64,000 nt of DNA, taken from contig JACPEG010000032.1 of assembly GCA_016183615.1 (NCBI GenBank), positions 1 through 64,000 on the forward strand, given 5' to 3'. Shown here piece after piece: positions 48,165 through 58,723 of the stretch. A program made the position numbers and the translations under genes. Each line of letters begins with the position of its first letter. Positions within the stretch are counted from its first letter, which is position 1. Source of the stretch: Betaproteobacteria bacterium (lineage in GTDB: Bacteria; Pseudomonadota; Gammaproteobacteria; Burkholderiales; UBA6910). The notes beneath the pieces are model-generated. The model searched no databases. It worked only from the letters and a program-made list of their open reading frames with translations, and was not told where the DNA came from.

Positions 48165-48344
48165 TCAGCTCTTTTTCTGGATCAGCTCGATCTTGTAGCC
48201 GTCGGGATCCTGCACGAAGGCGAGCGTGAACTTTCCCTCCGGGTAGTCGTTGCGCCGCAGGACCTTCATTCCCAGCACCTCGGTGTAGAAGGCGAGGGAA
48301 CGTTCCAGGTCGCCCACCCGGAGCATGGTGTGGAGGATTCTCAT
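48165..48344 (-). pseudogene. gloA: Internally deleted lactoylglutathione lyase (glyoxalase I)
   Basis: 59 codons where GloA normally has about 130. [20 protein letters not shown] and the following residues match GloA residues 1-44 up to LAFV; the sequence then jumps to [15 protein letters not shown], which is GloA from residue 114 on. In E. coli numbering residues 45-113 are gone, removing metal ligands Glu56 and His74 while His5 and Glu122 remain. The reading frame is intact and its ATG shares a base with the rubredoxin stop. Either a dead remnant or a single-module protein; glyoxalase I activity by the normal fold is not expected. Confidence 0.85.
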
Positions 48345-48535
48345 CAGATCTCCACCATCTCGAAATCTTCCTTGCGCGCGCCACATTCGGGGCAGGCCCA
48401 GTTGGGCGGCACATCCTGCCAGCGCGTGCCCGGCGCAATGCCTTCGTCGGGCAGGCCTGCGGCCTCGTCGTACACGAACCCGCACACCACACACATGTAG
48501 GTGCGGTAGGCGGTGGTGGTTTCGGCAGTGGTCAT
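48344..48535 (-). CDS. Rubredoxin
   Basis: 63-aa iron protein for electron transfer. Four iron-binding cysteines in CVVCG (residues 15, 18) and CPECG (48, 51). Also [18 protein letters not shown] and a short N-terminal extension of about 12 residues. Its stop overlaps the ATG of the shortened gloA by one base. It is transcribed divergently from thiD, 49 nt away. The rubredoxin-thiD-thiE-hemL neighbourhood is common in betaproteobacteria. Confidence 0.97.
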   Translation of the reverse strand: MTTAETTTAYRTYMCVVCGFVYDEAAGLPDEGIAPGTRWQDVPPNWACPECGARKEDFEMVEI

Positions 48536-48583
48536 GGGGCCGCGGGGGTTTTGGTTTAAAATGCCATTTTAGTCGAATTATCG

Positions 48584-49417
48584 ATGCCCCAGCTTCCGCC
48601 CATCGTCCTCGCCTTCGCCGCTTCGGATCCCACCGGCGGTGCAGGGCTCCAGGCCGATATCCTCACCCTTTCCAGCATGGGCTGCCATCCGCTGTCGGTG
48701 GTCACCGCCATCACGGTGCAGGACACCATGGGCGTGGAGCAGGTGATGCCGCTCGATCCCGAGTGGGTGGCCGACCAGGCGCGCCACGTCCTGGAGGACA
48801 TGCCGGTGGACGCGTTCAAGGTCGGGGTGGTGGGCAGCGTGGAAATCATCACGGCCATCGCCGAGGTGGTGTCCGACTATCCCGATATTCCGCTGGTGCT
48901 GGATCCGGTGCTGGCCTCGGGCCGCGGCGACGAGCTGGCGAGCGAGGACATGGTCTCCGCGCTGCGCGAGCTGCTGGTGCCCCAGACCACGATCATTACG
49001 CCGAACGTGATGGAGGCGCGGCGCCTGGCGGAAGACGAGCACGATGAAACCGACGAGCCGGATCTCGAGCAGTGCGCGCGACGCATCCTGCATCTCGGCT
49101 GCGAGTACGTGCTCATCACCGGGACCCACGGCAGCACGCCGCAGGTCATCAACACCCTCTATGGCCAGGAAGGCGTGGTGCGCACCGACGTCTGGCAGCG
49201 GCTCCCCGGTTCGTACCATGGCTCCGGCTGCACCCTCGCCTCCGCGATTGCGGCGACGATTGCCAATGGCCTGTCCGTCGCCGAGGCCGTCAAGGAGGCC
49301 CAGGAGTACACCTGGCAGGCGCTGCGCGCAGGGTTCCGGCCCGGCATGGGCCAGCTCATTCCCGACCGCTTTTTCTGGGCCAAGGAAGAAGGAGAGGATG
49401 AGCCGCAGCAGGATTAG
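48584..49417 (+). CDS. thiD: Hydroxymethylpyrimidine/phosphomethylpyrimidine kinase
   Basis: Phosphorylates HMP and HMP-P for thiamine synthesis. 277 aa ribokinase-fold. [16 protein letters not shown] near the N-terminus and [19 protein letters not shown] with the catalytic Cys/anion hole. The acidic C-terminus extends beyond the usual fold. There is no TPP riboswitch in the 49-nt upstream gap. It overlaps thiE by 20 bases. Confidence 0.96.
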   Translation: MPQLPPIVLAFAASDPTGGAGLQADILTLSSMGCHPLSVVTAITVQDTMGVEQVMPLDPEWVADQARHVLEDMPVDAFKVGVVGSVEIITAIAEVVSDYPDIPLVLDPVLASGRGDELASEDMVSALRELLVPQTTIITPNVMEARRLAEDEHDETDEPDLEQCARRILHLGCEYVLITGTHGSTPQVINTLYGQEGVVRTDVWQRLPGSYHGSGCTLASAIAATIANGLSVAEAVKEAQEYTWQALRAGFRPGMGQLIPDRFFWAKEEGEDEPQQD

Positions 49418-50024
49418 GGGGCTTTATGCCATCACCCCTGATCTCGGCGATACGGGCGTCCTGGTCGCAAAGGTCCGAAGCGCCCTCGCCGGGGGCGCAC
49501 GCCTGGTCCAGTACCGGAACAAGTCGGCGGACGCGGCGAGCCGTCTCACTCAGGCCCGGGCGCTGCTGGCGGCGTGCCGGGAATACGGCGTGCCACTCAT
49601 CATCAACGATCACCTGGAGCTGGCGCTGGAAGTGGACGCGGATGGCGTTCACCTGGGCGCCGGGGATGGCCCGGCGGCCGAAGCCCGCCGCTTGCTGGGC
49701 GCGGAAAAGCTCCTCGGTGTGTCCTGCTATAATCGCCTCGACCTCGCGCAGCAGGCGCTCCGGCTCGGCGCCGATTACGTCGCGTTCGGGAGCTTTTTTC
49801 CGTCCGACGTAAAGCCTGATGCGGTCCAGGCCACGCCCGAGCTGCTGCGTCGGGCCAAGGCCGAACTGGCGGTGCCGGTGGTCGCCATTGGCGGCATCAG
49901 CGCGGCGAACGGCCGCCTGCTCGTGGAGTCCGGCGCCGACGCCCTTGCGGTGATCACCGCGGTGTTCGCGGCGGACGATGTGGAAGCTGCGGCACGGAAG
50001 ATCGCCGGGCTGTTTCAATCCTGA
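49398..50024 (+). CDS. thiE: Thiamine-phosphate synthase
   Basis: Joins HMP-PP with thiazole phosphate. 208 aa from ATG 49398, with AGGAGAGG six bases ahead, inside the end of thiD. TIM-barrel motifs: [32 protein letters not shown] (by position, about residues 67-88), [10 protein letters not shown] and VVAIGGIS. It is co-expressed with thiD and possibly hemL, 25 nt downstream. Confidence 0.96.
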   Translation: MSRSRIRGLYAITPDLGDTGVLVAKVRSALAGGARLVQYRNKSADAASRLTQARALLAACREYGVPLIINDHLELALEVDADGVHLGAGDGPAAEARRLLGAEKLLGVSCYNRLDLAQQALRLGADYVAFGSFFPSDVKPDAVQATPELLRRAKAELAVPVVAIGGISAANGRLLVESGADALAVITAVFAADDVEAAARKIAGLFQS

Positions 50025-50049
50025 TCCGATCCGACCCCACAGGCAGAAC

Positions 50050-51333
50050 ATGACTTCGCGCAACTGGCAATTATTCGAAAGATCCCAGCAGCTGATCCCG
50101 GGCGGCGTCAATTCGCCGGTGCGGGCCTTCCGCTCGGTGGGTGGGACGCCGCTGTTCTTCGAGCGCGGCGAGGGACCGTATGTGTGGGATGCTGACGGTA
50201 CCCGCTACGTGGACTACGTGGGCTCCTGGGGTCCCATGATCGCCGGTCACGCCCATCCCCAAGTGGTGAGGGCAGTGCAGGAAGCCGCCGCGTCCGGTCT
50301 GAGCTTCGGGGCCCCCACCGAAGGCGAGCTGGAAATGGCGGAGTTGCTCTGCAACCTGCTGCCCTCGCTGGAACAGGTGCGGCTGGTGAGCTCCGGGACC
50401 GAGGCCACTATGAGCGCAATAAGGCTCGCCCGCGGATTCACCGGGCGCTCCCGCATCATCAAGTTCGAGGGCTGCTACCACGGCCATGCGGATGCGCTGC
50501 TGGTGAAGGCGGGATCCGGGGCGTTGACCTTCGGCCAGCCCAGTTCCGCCGGCGTGCCCGCGGAAACGGCGGTTCATACCCTGGTTCTTCCCTACAACGA
50601 CGCGGCGGCCGTGGAAGATGCCTTTGCCCAGGGTGGAAAGGAAATCGCGGCCGTGATCGTGGAGCCGGTGGCCGGCAACATGAACCTGGTGGCGCCGGAC
50701 CAGGAATTTCTCAAGACATTGCGTGCCTGCTGCACGAAGCACGGCGCAGTGCTCATCTTCGACGAGGTGATGACCGGATTCCGCGTCGCACTCGGCGGTG
50801 CCCAGGGACTCTACGGCATCACGCCCGACCTCACCACCCTGGGCAAAGTCATCGGCGGCGGCATGCCGGTGGGCGCCTTCGGCGGCCGGCGTGACATCAT
50901 GCAGTGCGTGGCACCCCTGGGACCGGTTTATCAGGCCGGAACGCTTTCGGGAAATCCGGTGGCGGTGGCAGCGGGGCTGGCAACCCTGCGCCTAGTGCAG
51001 GAGAGGGGTTTCTACGAATCTCTCGCCAAGGCGACCCGGCACCTCACCGACGGGCTCGCGAAGGTCGCGAAGAAGCACGGTGTGGCTTTCTCCGCGCAGG
51101 CGGTGGGGGGAATGTTCGGCGTGTATTTCCGCGACGGCGCGCCCCGGAGCTACGCAGAAGTGATGGAGTGCAACAAGGACGCCTTCAACGGCTTTTTCCA
51201 CGCCATGCTGGAAGAAGGCGTGTACCTTGCCCCTTCGGCCTATGAGGCGGGCTTCGTCTCCAGCGCCCACGCGCCCGGCGATATCGAGCACACCCTCGCA
51301 GCCGCCGACCGCGCGTTCGGGACGCTAAAATAG
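50050..51333 (+). CDS. hemL: Glutamate-1-semialdehyde 2,1-aminomutase
   Basis: PLP/PMP enzyme of the C5 pathway to 5-aminolevulinate. 427 aa from ATG 50050. [37 protein letters not shown], and PLP lysine in [18 protein letters not shown]. This shows 5-aminolevulinate is made from glutamyl-tRNA. A terminator follows. hemB is 1.6 kb downstream. Confidence 0.98.
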   Translation: MTSRNWQLFERSQQLIPGGVNSPVRAFRSVGGTPLFFERGEGPYVWDADGTRYVDYVGSWGPMIAGHAHPQVVRAVQEAAASGLSFGAPTEGELEMAELLCNLLPSLEQVRLVSSGTEATMSAIRLARGFTGRSRIIKFEGCYHGHADALLVKAGSGALTFGQPSSAGVPAETAVHTLVLPYNDAAAVEDAFAQGGKEIAAVIVEPVAGNMNLVAPDQEFLKTLRACCTKHGAVLIFDEVMTGFRVALGGAQGLYGITPDLTTLGKVIGGGMPVGAFGGRRDIMQCVAPLGPVYQAGTLSGNPVAVAAGLATLRLVQERGFYESLAKATRHLTDGLAKVAKKHGVAFSAQAVGGMFGVYFRDGAPRSYAEVMECNKDAFNGFFHAMLEEGVYLAPSAYEAGFVSSAHAPGDIEHTLAAADRAFGTLK

Positions 51334-51344
51334 TGCCCCAAAAC

Positions 51345-51371
51345 AAAAGGGCGGCCAAGCCGCCCTTTTTT
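51345..51371. terminator. Bidirectional terminator between hemL and cytochrome c4
   Basis: AAAAGGGCGG / CCGCCCTTTT with loop CCAAG, T-run on one strand and A-run on the other. It is centred between two convergent genes, so it stops both transcripts. Confidence 0.9.
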
Positions 51372-51390
51372 CGTCCCCAACAGTCGGGGA

Positions 51391-52026
51391 TCAGCGCAGA
51401 CCGGCCACGTACTCCGCCAGCGCCTGGATTTCCCTGTCGCTCATCTTGGCGGCGATCATGCGCATCATTTTCTGAGGATCGTTGGCCCGCTCGCCGGAGC
51501 GGAAGCCCTTGAGCTGGGCCACGGTGTAGTCCGCATGCTGTCCGGCAAGCCGCGGATACTGGGCCGGAATGCCCGCGCCGTTCGGGGAGTGACAGCCGGC
51601 GCACGCGGGGATGCCCCGTCCCATGTCACCGCCCCGGTACAGTTTCTGGCCCAGAACCACGAGATCCTTGTCTTTCGCGGTTCCGGGCTTGGGGGCCTGG
51701 GCCGCGAAGTAGGCCCCGAGATTTTTCATGTCATCCGGGGTAAGCGCTACCACCATGCCGTTCATCACGGGGCTGGCGCGCTCGGCGGCCTTGCCATCCG
51801 CCGATTTGAAGTTCATGAGTTGCTTGGTAATATACGCCGCGTGCTGACCCGCCAGATTCGGGTTGGTGGGCGTCGGGCTGTTGCCGTCGGCCCCGTGGCA
51901 TCCCGCGCAGACCTGGGTCGCGGTCAGCTGGGCCTTGGCCGGATCTCCCTTGGCGCCGGTTTGACCAGACGCAGGCAGCGCCAGCGCGCAAGCGGCGAGC
52001 GCCGCCATAGCCGGGGTGAGTCTCAT
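51391..52026 (-). CDS. Dihaem cytochrome c4
   Basis: Periplasmic two-domain cytochrome, 211 aa with signal peptide (about 21 residues). Two haem sites: CAGCH in QVCAGCHGADGNS and CAGCH in PACAGCHSPNG, each followed by PNLAGQHA or PRLAGQHA. Axial Met candidates lie in ASPVMNGM and KMMRMIAAKM. It probably feeds a cytochrome c oxidase. It is divergent from engB, a neighbourhood shared with Pseudomonas. Confidence 0.95.
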   Translation of the reverse strand: MRLTPAMAALAACALALPASGQTGAKGDPAKAQLTATQVCAGCHGADGNSPTPTNPNLAGQHAAYITKQLMNFKSADGKAAERASPVMNGMVVALTPDDMKNLGAYFAAQAPKPGTAKDKDLVVLGQKLYRGGDMGRGIPACAGCHSPNGAGIPAQYPRLAGQHADYTVAQLKGFRSGERANDPQKMMRMIAAKMSDREIQALAEYVAGLR

Positions 52027-52126
52027 GATTGCTCCTTCTGCCTTTTCGATAAACCGCGAATTCTATAACAAGCCCGGCGCCCGGCGCCAGTAACAGCCAG
52101 CCCCGCCTCCGCCCCCGGCAATTCCA

Positions 52127-52720
52127 ATGATCCGCTTCGCAAGTGCCGCCTTTTTTTCCGCGGCGACCCTGCCGGAACAGCTCCCGCCCTCGGACCGGGC
52201 CGAGGTGGCGTTTGCCGGCCGCTCCAATGCCGGCAAGTCCAGCGTCATCAATGCACTCACCGGCCGTAACCGGCTCGCCTTCGTGAGCAAGACACCGGGC
52301 CGCACCCAGCAGGTGGTGTTTTTCCGGGTGGGCGAGGCCGGGTTCCTGGTGGATCTGCCGGGCTACGGCTATGCCCGGGTGCCCCGGGACGTGCAGCGCC
52401 ACTGGGAGGAACTGGTGGCGGGGTATATCCGCAGCCGGGGAGGCCTGCGGGGTCTCATCGTCGTCATGGATGCCCGGCACCCGTTCACGCCGCTCGACCT
52501 GCAGCTGCTGAAATGGATCACCCCGGGCGGGGTTCCGCTCCACGTTCTACTCACCAAAGCCGACAAACTCTCCAGGAGCGCGGCCATGGCGGTGCTGAAG
52601 GAGGCGGCGGCGAGGCTCGATGGTTTCACCGCGGGAGCCACGGTGCAGCTGTTCTCCAGCCTCAATGGGAAAGGGGTGGACGAACTGAAGATCCGGATCA
52701 GCCGCTGGATGACGAAATAA
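52127..52720 (+). CDS. engB: Ribosome-biogenesis GTPase YsxC/EngB
   Basis: Essential GTPase of 50S assembly. 197 aa. G1 GRSNAGKSSVINALTG, G2 threonines in KTPGRTQQ, G3 DLPGYGYARV, G4 TKAD in LLTKADKLS. Normal length. A convergent small-RNA candidate ends 12 nt beyond its stop, so its own termination may share that hairpin region. Confidence 0.97.
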   Translation: MIRFASAAFFSAATLPEQLPPSDRAEVAFAGRSNAGKSSVINALTGRNRLAFVSKTPGRTQQVVFFRVGEAGFLVDLPGYGYARVPRDVQRHWEELVAGYIRSRGGLRGLIVVMDARHPFTPLDLQLLKWITPGGVPLHVLLTKADKLSRSAAMAVLKEAAARLDGFTAGATVQLFSSLNGKGVDELKIRISRWMTK

Positions 52721-52731
52721 GCGACTGATCG

Positions 52732-52846
52732 AAATAAAAAACCCCCGGTTAAAGGGGAGTAAAACCGGGGGCGAAACGCCTTAATTGGATTAAGGCACCC
52801 GCTCAGGGAGGAGAAGCGGGAGACGATGGTGACATCGTCTGGTACT
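52732..52846 (-). ncRNA. Candidate trans-acting small RNA between engB and hemB
   Basis: Four consecutive perfect stems on the minus strand: AGACGATG/CATCGTCT (52840-52821), CCCGCT/AGCGGG (52820-52798), GCCTTAAT/ATTAAGGC (52796-52778) and CCCCCGGTT/AACCGGGGG (52771-52742), the last followed by TTTTTTATTT. Loops of stems 2 and 4 are TCTCCTCCCTG and TTACTCCCCTTT, complementary to ribosome-binding sites. A TATGCT box (52858-52853) supports a start near 52846, so about 115 nt. The -35 is weak. No open frame explains this stretch. The plus strand lacks a terminator. Confidence 0.65.
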
Positions 52847-52870
52847 AAGATTAGCATAATTCCGTTTTAG

Positions 52871-54543
<1,673 letters not shown>

Positions 54544-54547
54544 GGGG

Positions 54548-56881
54548 CTAGAAAATCTGGCTTTTCACTTCCTGAGGGGGGCGTCCACCGTCACCCGGCG
54601 CCATGGCGCTCAGGCCCTCGCCCGGGTCGTGGGGCTGGTATTCCTGGAAAAAGTATTCATTGATGCCCTTGCCGTCGGGATCCCTGAGTCCGGTCTCGGG
54701 ATTGACGCTCGCGACTACCACCCCTCCCGGAACCGCATAGGTCCCGTCCGGCACCCCCTTCAGGGCCCGGTCCATGTAGCCGATCCAGATGGGCAGCGCC
54801 GCCTGGGCACCGGTCTCTCCGTTGCCCATGCTCTTGGGCTGGTCGAACCCGATCCAGGCCACTGCCACAAGGCTGGGCGAATAGCCGCAGAACCAGGCGT
54901 CGATGAAATCGTTGGTGGTGCCGGTCTTGCCTGCCAGATCGGTGCGGCCCAGGGCCTGGGCGCGGGTGGCGGTTCCCCGCCGCACCACGTCCTGCATCAT
55001 GCTGGTCATGATGAACGCGTTGCGGGGATCCAGGATACGCTCCGCCCCCTCGTCGGACCGCGCGGGGGCGGCCTGATCCAGCACTGGGCCCTTGTCGTCC
55101 TCGATACGCTGGATGAGATAGGGGGTGAGGCGGAATCCGCCGTTGGCGAACGCGGCATAGGCGGTGACCATCTGCAGGGGGGTCACGCCGCCGGCGCCCA
55201 GCGCCATGGTGAGATAGGCGGGGTGCAGATCCGGGTCGAAGCCGAAGCGCGACACATAGTCCTGGGCATACTGGGGACCTATGGCCTGCAGGATCCGGAT
55301 TGAAACCAGGTTCTTGGACTTGGCGAGCGCCATGCGCATGCGCAGCGGCCCCTCGTATTTTCCGTCGTAGTTCTTGGGCTCCCAGGGCTCGCTGCCGGTT
55401 TGGGCGGCGTCGAAGTACAGGGGCGCGTCGTTGATCACGGACGCAGGCGTGAAGCCCTTTTCGAGCGCCGCCGAGTAAATGAAGGGCTTGAAGCTGGAGC
55501 CCGGCTGGCGGATCGCCTGGACCACATGGTTGTATTTGTTGCGGGTGAAATCGAATCCGCCGACCAGGGCCCGGAGCGCGCCGTCCTGGGGATCGATGGA
55601 GACCAGCGCCGCCTCGACCCGGGGCAATTGGACGATGTTCCACTGCCGCTTTTCGTCCTTCTGGACGCGAATCAAGGCGCCGCGGCGGATGCGCAGGTTG
55701 GGACTCACCTTGTCGGCGAGCATCTTCTGGGCGAATTTCAGGCCGTCGCCGGCAATCTCGACGGTTTCTCCGCCTTTCCGGTAGGCCTTGACACCCTTAG
55801 CGCCCACCTCCAGCACCACCGCCGGAAGCAGGTCGTCGCTTTCAGCGACTTCCTGCAGCGCGTCTTCGAGCATTTCCTCCAGGTTGGCGTCGGCCTTGTT
55901 CAGGTCGATAAATCCCTCCGGGCCGCGATAGCCATGCCGCTTGTCGTAATCCATGACCCCCTTGCGCACGGCCCGGTAGGCCGCGTCCTGGTGCTGGGAG
56001 TAGATCGTGGTATATACCTTCAGGCCGCGGCTGTACGTGTCGTCCTGAAACCGCTCGTAAACGGCCTGACGCACCATCTCGGCAGGGTAATCGGCCCGCA
56101 CCGCGAAGTCCTGAAGGTCCCGTTTCACTGCCAGGTTCTTCTTCTCCGCCTCCCGGTACTGAGCCTCGCTGATGTACCTGAGTTCCAGCATCCGCCGCAG
56201 CACGTAGGCCTGGCGTTGCTTGGCCCGCTTGAGGTTCACTACGGGGTTGAACCGCGAGGGGGCCTTGGGGAGGCCCGCCAGCATCGCCGCTTCCGCGAGA
56301 CTTATTTCGGCAAGGGGTCTGCCGAAATAGACCTGGGCCGCCGCTGCAAACCCGTAGGCCCGCTGCCCCAGATAGATCTGGTTCACGTAGAGCTCAAGGA
56401 TCTCGTCCTTGCTGAGGCTGTGCTCGATCTTGAACGCAAGCAACGCCTCGTTGAATTTGCGGGCCAGGGTCTTTTCCTTGGTCAAGAAAAAGTTGCGGGC
56501 CACCTGCATGGTAATGGTACTCGCGCCTTGACGGGCGCCCCCTGCGGCAAAGTTGGAGTAGGCCGCCCGCAGCACTCCCAGGTAGTCCACGCCCCCGTGC
56601 TGGTAGAAACGCTCGTCCTCAGCCGCCAGAATGGCCTGCCTCAGGGCGGGTGGCACTTGGGCAATCTTGACCAGCGCCCGCCGCTCCTCGCCGAATTCCC
56701 CGATCAGGATCCCGTCCGCACTATAGACGCGGAGCGGGATCTTGGGCCGGTAATCGGTGAGCACCTCCAGGGAGGGCAGGTGAGGGAAGGTCAGGATGAC
56801 CGCAATGGCGAGGGTAAGCGCCCCCGCCAACGCCAGGCCCGTTAGGGCGGCGGCGAGGTAGAACAGCCTGCGTGCTAACAT
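54548..56881 (-). CDS. mrcA: Penicillin-binding protein 1A
   Basis: Bifunctional glycosyltransferase/transpeptidase building peptidoglycan. 777 aa from ATG 56881. An N-terminal membrane anchor (residues 8-33) precedes the GT51 domain with EDERFYQHGGVDYLG and QGASTITMQVARNFFL. The transpeptidase has SxxK in RQPGSSFKPFIY, SxN in KSKNLVSI and KTG in LAGKTGTTNDF. Transcribed divergently from pilM, 157 nt away, an arrangement conserved in Pseudomonas and many betaproteobacteria. Confidence 0.97.
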   Translation of the reverse strand: MLARRLFYLAAALTGLALAGALTLAIAVILTFPHLPSLEVLTDYRPKIPLRVYSADGILIGEFGEERRALVKIAQVPPALRQAILAAEDERFYQHGGVDYLGVLRAAYSNFAAGGARQGASTITMQVARNFFLTKEKTLARKFNEALLAFKIEHSLSKDEILELYVNQIYLGQRAYGFAAAAQVYFGRPLAEISLAEAAMLAGLPKAPSRFNPVVNLKRAKQRQAYVLRRMLELRYISEAQYREAEKKNLAVKRDLQDFAVRADYPAEMVRQAVYERFQDDTYSRGLKVYTTIYSQHQDAAYRAVRKGVMDYDKRHGYRGPEGFIDLNKADANLEEMLEDALQEVAESDDLLPAVVLEVGAKGVKAYRKGGETVEIAGDGLKFAQKMLADKVSPNLRIRRGALIRVQKDEKRQWNIVQLPRVEAALVSIDPQDGALRALVGGFDFTRNKYNHVVQAIRQPGSSFKPFIYSAALEKGFTPASVINDAPLYFDAAQTGSEPWEPKNYDGKYEGPLRMRMALAKSKNLVSIRILQAIGPQYAQDYVSRFGFDPDLHPAYLTMALGAGGVTPLQMVTAYAAFANGGFRLTPYLIQRIEDDKGPVLDQAAPARSDEGAERILDPRNAFIMTSMMQDVVRRGTATRAQALGRTDLAGKTGTTNDFIDAWFCGYSPSLVAVAWIGFDQPKSMGNGETGAQAALPIWIGYMDRALKGVPDGTYAVPGGVVVASVNPETGLRDPDGKGINEYFFQEYQPHDPGEGLSAMAPGDGGRPPQEVKSQIF

Positions 56882-56989
56882 GAACTTAGCGGGGGAATCG
56901 AGGTAGAACGACGGACCGAAAGAAGCAGCATTATAGGGGTCTGACCGAGCAAAAGAAAACGCCAAAAAATTACTTTACATCGTGGATGC

Positions 56990-57019
56990 TTGTTGCTAGC
57001 ATTTAATGTAAATTATACG
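56990..57019 (+). promoter_or_regulatory. Putative promoter of the pilMNOPQ operon
   Basis: TTGTTG (56990-56995), 18-nt spacer, TATACG (57014-57019), about 20 nt before pilM. The inverted pair TTTACAT (56974-56980) and ATGTAAA (57006-57012) spans this site and could be a regulator target. On the other strand a TATAAT (57017-57012) may serve mrcA, so the two divergent promoters probably overlap. Confidence 0.5.
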
Positions 57020-57038
57020 TATCACGCCTAACCGGCCT

Positions 57039-58136
57039 ATGCTCAAAGGAAATTTCGAAATCAACCTGGATTTTCTCCAGGCCAAGTCGCCGCCGTTGAT
57101 TGGCGTAGACATCAGCGGCTCCGCCGTCAAGATGGTGGAGCTGGCCGAAGCCGGCAAGGGCCAGTACCGTCTGGAGCGCTACACCGTCGAGCCGCTGCCC
57201 AAGGATTCGGTGGTTGATGGCAACATCGTGAACCTGGAGGCGGTCGGCGAATGCATGAAGCGGGCGTGGAAGCGTCTCGGCACGCGTGTCAAGAATGTCG
57301 CGCTGGCGCTCCCGGCCGCTTCAGTGATCACCAAGAAGATCATTGTTCCGGCCGGCCAGAGGGAAGAAGAGGTGGAGTTGCAGGTTGAAACAGAAGCCAA
57401 TCAGTACATCCCGTTCGCCCTGGACGAGGTGAATCTGGATTTCCAGGTGGTGGGACCCGCTCCCAGCAGCCCCGAGGAAGTCGAAGTGCTGATTGCGGCC
57501 TCCCGCAAGGAAAAGGTGGAGGACCGGGTGGCTGCCGCCCAGGCGGCGGAACTGCGCGCCATCGTGATGGATGTGGAACCGTACGCGACCCAGACGGCCT
57601 TCGAACTCATTTCGCGTACCCTCCCGGGCGAAGGCAAGGACCAGACCATAGCCATCGTTGACATCGGCGCGACCGTGATGAGCATTAACGTGCTGCGGAA
57701 TTCACAGTCGGTTTACATGCGCGATCAGCCCTTCGGCGGCAATCAGCTCACCCAGGACATCATGCGCCACTTTAACCTGTCCCAGGAAGAGGCGGAAGGC
57801 GCGAAACGCAGCGGCGGGCTGCCCGAGAACTACGAAACGGACGTGCTCAATCCGTTCCGGGAAACCCTGGCGCTGGAAGTGGCGCGAGCCCTGCAGTTCT
57901 TCTTCACCTCGACCCAGTACAACGAGGTCAATTTCATCCTGTTGGCCGGGGGATGCGCGACGATCGAGGGGCTGGAGGACGTGGTTGCGGCCCGTACCCA
58001 GGTTCCCACGATGATCGCCAACCCGTTCGCGGGAATGGCCCTGTCGAGCCGGATCAAGCCGCGGCAGCTGAGCGCCGATGCGCCGTCCCTCATGATTGCC
58101 TGCGGACTGGCGATGCGGAGGTTCGACCCGTCATGA
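57039..58136 (+). CDS. pilM: Type IV pilus inner-membrane assembly protein PilM
   Basis: Actin-like cytosolic ATPase-fold protein of the pilus alignment complex, 365 aa. PPLIGVDISGSAVKMVEL is phosphate-1; VDIGATVMSINV is phosphate-2; GGCATIEGLEDVVAA is the adenosine region. It binds the PilN N-terminus. First gene of pilMNOPQ; pilN overlaps its stop by ATGA. Confidence 0.97.
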   Translation: MLKGNFEINLDFLQAKSPPLIGVDISGSAVKMVELAEAGKGQYRLERYTVEPLPKDSVVDGNIVNLEAVGECMKRAWKRLGTRVKNVALALPAASVITKKIIVPAGQREEEVELQVETEANQYIPFALDEVNLDFQVVGPAPSSPEEVEVLIAASRKEKVEDRVAAAQAAELRAIVMDVEPYATQTAFELISRTLPGEGKDQTIAIVDIGATVMSINVLRNSQSVYMRDQPFGGNQLTQDIMRHFNLSQEEAEGAKRSGGLPENYETDVLNPFRETLALEVARALQFFFTSTQYNEVNFILLAGGCATIEGLEDVVAARTQVPTMIANPFAGMALSSRIKPRQLSADAPSLMIACGLAMRRFDPS

Positions 58137-58708
58137 CTCGAATCAACCTGCTGCCCCACCGCGAGATCAAGCGCCAGGCGCGGCGGCGCCAGATCGCAGT
58201 GCTGGCCGGCGTCACAGCCGGCATCGGCGCCCTGATTGTGGGCGCCGTGCACGTGGCAATTATCACCCAGATCGAATACCAGAACGGTCGCAACAAGTAC
58301 CTCACCGGCCAAATTGCCGTCCTCGACAAGCAGATCGAGGAAATCAAGAAGCTCAAGGAGCAGACCCAAGCTCTCCTCGCCAGGAAAAAGGTGGTCGAGA
58401 CGCTTCAGACCGGCCGTTCCGACGTGGTGCACCTGCTCGATGAGGTGGTACGGCTGCTGCCCGACGGGGTATACCTGAAGAGGATCAACCAGGCGGGCAA
58501 CCGGGTCCACCTGACCGGATTCGCCCAGTCCAACGCGCGGGTTTCCACGCTCATGCGCAACCTCGATGATTCGCCCTGGCTGGAGGGTGCGGCGCTGGTC
58601 GAAATCAAGGCCGCCCAGGTGGGCCCCCAGCGGCTGAGCGACTTCTACGTCACGGTGGGCCTCACCCGGCCCGCAGCCCCGGCGGCAGCGCCTGCCGGTA
58701 AGAAGTAG
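58133..58708 (+). CDS. pilN: Type IV pilus assembly protein PilN
   Basis: 191 aa. The N-terminal cytoplasmic motif INLLPHRE binds PilM, followed by one membrane helix (about residues 21-43) and a coiled coil (IAVLDKQIEEIKKLKEQTQ), then the ferredoxin-like domain. It heterodimerises with PilO. A proline/alanine tail ends the protein. Confidence 0.96.
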   Translation: MTRINLLPHREIKRQARRRQIAVLAGVTAGIGALIVGAVHVAIITQIEYQNGRNKYLTGQIAVLDKQIEEIKKLKEQTQALLARKKVVETLQTGRSDVVHLLDEVVRLLPDGVYLKRINQAGNRVHLTGFAQSNARVSTLMRNLDDSPWLEGAALVEIKAAQVGPQRLSDFYVTVGLTRPAAPAAAPAGKK

Positions 58709-58723
58709 CCAGGAGCGGGTGTC

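Noticed and set aside
48139..48170. Overlap or fusion of rsmA with gloA
   Set aside because: The genes are convergent and separated by three bases; both stop codons are clear.
48165..48494. 109-codon reading of the gloA frame
   Set aside because: The upstream part is the shadow of rubredoxin in another frame; the GloA start [13 protein letters not shown] at 48344 is clear.
48536..48583. TPP riboswitch ahead of thiD
   Set aside because: The gap is only 48 bases and contains no THI-box CTGAGA or related conserved words.
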